Below, piece after piece: positions 12,988 to 14,323 of a stretch of 14,323 nt of DNA. The stretch comes from Thermoplasmata archaeon (GTDB lineage Archaea > Thermoplasmatota > Thermoplasmata > Lutacidiplasmatales > UBA184): positions 1 through 14,323 of the forward strand of contig JASHQN010000099.1 of the NCBI GenBank assembly GCA_030039135.1, read 5' to 3'. Every line of letters begins with the position of its first letter. Position 1 is the stretch's first letter. The notes beneath the pieces were generated by a model. That model was not told where the DNA came from. It worked only from the letters and a program-made list of their open reading frames with translations, and did no database searches. The position numbers were made by a program, and so were the translations under genes.

Positions 12988-13812
12988 GTGGCGCTGATTC
13001 GCGTCGAGCACGTCGACAAGTCGTTCGCTGGGCGGCACGGGACCATCTCGATCATGCAGGACATCTCGTTCGACGTGGCGGATGCGGACTTCGTCGCCAT
13101 CGTCGGACCGTCCGGCTGCGGGAAGTCGACCCTGCTTCGCCTCATCCAGGGCCTTGATCGACCGACGGCCGGTCAGATCCTGTTCCGTGACCAGCTCGTG
13201 ACCGCCGTCCAGTCGAAGATGGCGATGGTCTTCCAGAGCTTCGCGCTCTACCCGTGGCTGACGGTCGCGCAGAACGTCGCGTTCGGGCTCGAGGCGCTCG
13301 GATGGCCGCCGGATCGGATCCACTCCCAGGTCGATCGCTACATCGGCGTGACCGGCCTCGACGGGTTCCAGGAGGCGTTCCCCCGCGAGCTTTCCGGCGG
13401 AATGCGTCAGCGAGTCGGGCTGGCCCGGGCCCTCGCCGTCGAGCCCGCGGTCCTGTTGATGGACGAGCCGTTCAGCGCGCTCGATGCGCTGACGGCGGAA
13501 GGGCTTCGCGAAGAGGTCCTCCAGCTCTGGCGCGACCCCGACCTCCCGCCCGATGCGGTCGTCCTCGTCACCCACAACATCGAGGAGGCGATCCAGCTCG
13601 CCGACCGGATCATCGTGCTCTCACGCCGTCCGGCCCACGTGCTTGCGCAGGTCTCCGTAGACCTGCCCCGGCCGAGGGACCGCAAATCGACCGCGTTCTA
13701 CGATCTCACCGACCGGGTGTATTCGCTGATCACAGAAGGCAGCGCCCCCACAGGGCCCGCCGCGACGCCCGCGGCCGGGGCGGGTCCCGCGGCCAAAAGC
13801 CCGTCTCGGTAA
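12988..13812 (+). CDS. ABC transporter ATPase (nitrate/sulfonate-type)
   Basis: 274-aa ATP-binding subunit that powers the adjacent duplicated permease. All motifs are intact: Walker A GPSGCGKST (40-48), Q-loop VFQS (Q83), signature LSGGMRQR (135-142), Walker B LLMDEP (156-161), D-loop SALD and switch histidine H196 (VTHNIEEA). The sequence after LSRRPAHVLAQVSVDLPRPRD (C-terminal quarter) resembles importers of the nitrate/sulfonate/bicarbonate class. The Ala/Pro/Gly-rich last 25 residues replace the C-terminal domain that many relatives carry fused. GTG 12988 was chosen because GGAGG (12978-12982) lies five bases before it. Confidence 0.93.
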   Translation: MALIRVEHVDKSFAGRHGTISIMQDISFDVADADFVAIVGPSGCGKSTLLRLIQGLDRPTAGQILFRDQLVTAVQSKMAMVFQSFALYPWLTVAQNVAFGLEALGWPPDRIHSQVDRYIGVTGLDGFQEAFPRELSGGMRQRVGLARALAVEPAVLLMDEPFSALDALTAEGLREEVLQLWRDPDLPPDAVVLVTHNIEEAIQLADRIIVLSRRPAHVLAQVSVDLPRPRDRKSTAFYDLTDRVYSLITEGSAPTGPAATPAAGAGPAAKSPSR

Positions 13813-13859
13813 GGGTTATGTGGGGCCCCCCGGGTTAGGGACCGGGCCCGGAAACGGAC

Positions 13860-14323
13860 GTGCCGACCTCCTACCCCAAGTGCAGCCCGACCGAGTTGCA
13901 GGGGCTTCTGGCATTGCTCAGCGACCACAAAGGTTCCGAGGACGTGGCGCTGCTCGCGGACGACCTCGACCTCGAGATCGACGAGATCCTCCCGTCGCTC
14001 GATTTCGCGAAGGTCCTCGGCCTCGTCAAGGTCTCCGAAGGGCGAACGAGCTTCACCGACCTCGGTCAGCGCTACATGGCCTCCTCCATCCGGGACCGCA
14101 AGGCGATCCTAAGGGACCAGCTGGGGAAGACGACCCTCTACCGGACCCTCCTGCGGGCGCTGGACAACTCCCCCAGCCATGGGCTGACGGACGACCAGCT
14201 CAACCAGATCGTGTCGATGACCACCGCTCCCGCCGACGATGCCGTTCAGAACATCGTGAACTGGGGGCGCTACACGGGCCTTCTGCGGTACGACGCGGAA
14301 AAGCGGCTCCTTGTGGCCGGCCC
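13860..14323 (+). CDS. AAA-associated domain protein, stand-alone (3' end outside window)
   Basis: Open from the GTG at 13860 to the end of the window (154 codons, no stop). The sequence resembles the domain known as the C-terminal AAA-associated domain, often fused to ATPases of this importer type. It has a winged-helix-like first part (TELQGLLALLSDHKG, LADDLDLEIDEILPSL, TDLGQRYMASSIRDRKAIL) and a second helical part ending VNWGRYTGLLRYD. It probably senses a ligand or energy state and regulates the transporter, but its role is not established. It lies 47 bp after the ATPase gene. A weak AT patch (GGTTAGG, 13833-13839) is centred about 24 bp before the GTG. The complete protein length and any further domain cannot be seen. 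Confidence 0.78.
   Translation, partial: MPTSYPKCSPTELQGLLALLSDHKGSEDVALLADDLDLEIDEILPSLDFAKVLGLVKVSEGRTSFTDLGQRYMASSIRDRKAILRDQLGKTTLYRTLLRALDNSPSHGLTDDQLNQIVSMTTAPADDAVQNIVNWGRYTGLLRYDAEKRLLVAG

Overview
The window reads as GC-rich archaeal chromosome. The markers are an archaeal-type glutamyl-tRNA synthetase, an Rpp21/Rnp4 subunit of RNase P, a Tsr3-type rRNA modification enzyme, a DhnA-like class I aldolase, a PPP phosphatase, AT-rich box-A promoters about 25-30 bp ahead of several genes, many GTG starts, and tRNA genes interrupted by bulge-helix-bulge (BHB) introns. A GC-rich member of the Thermoplasmatota or another euryarchaeal lineage fits, but the lineage is inference.

Layout: (1) 1-1908, 3' part of a class III adenylate cyclase fused to a TolB-like domain and TPRs, a bacterial-looking signalling protein. 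(2) 2015-2933, minus strand: a double zinc-ribbon protein translationally coupled to RNase P subunit Rpp21, followed by an uninterrupted tRNA-Leu(CAA) whose box A lies over the rpp21 stop codon. (3) 2945-7233, plus strand: an unrecognised protein with a possible RNase H-like fold, gltX, a VOC/glyoxalase-like metalloenzyme and an MFS transporter. (4) 7214-8098, minus: a cation-diffusion-facilitator-like protein with altered metal sites. (5) 8238-9756, plus: class I aldolase overlapping tsr3. (6) 9760-10973, minus: tRNA-Gln(CTG), tRNA-Leu(TAG) and a PPP-family phosphatase. (7) 11158-14323, plus: an ABC anion-type importer made of a duplicated permease, its ATPase, and a separate gene for the domain usually called the C-terminal AAA-associated domain; the last runs off the window.

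The most striking content is the tRNA pair at 10692-10973. Read naively, both genes look broken. Removing three short introns restores perfect acceptor and T stems. tRNA-Gln(CTG) has a 34-nt intron in the T-loop (59/60). tRNA-Leu(TAG) has two, a 27-nt intron in the D-arm (about 21/22) and a 35-nt intron in the T-loop (59/60). Two of the three junctions fold into full 3-4-3 BHB motifs and the third has one mismatch. None is at the usual 37/38 position. Rpp21, a (probably non-discriminating) GluRS and the interrupted tRNA-Gln therefore sit in one region devoted to making and charging tRNA.

No CRISPR array, insertion sequence or rRNA gene was seen. No gene-free stretch exceeds 300 bases; the longest, 10974-11157, holds two promoters and a GC-rich hairpin.
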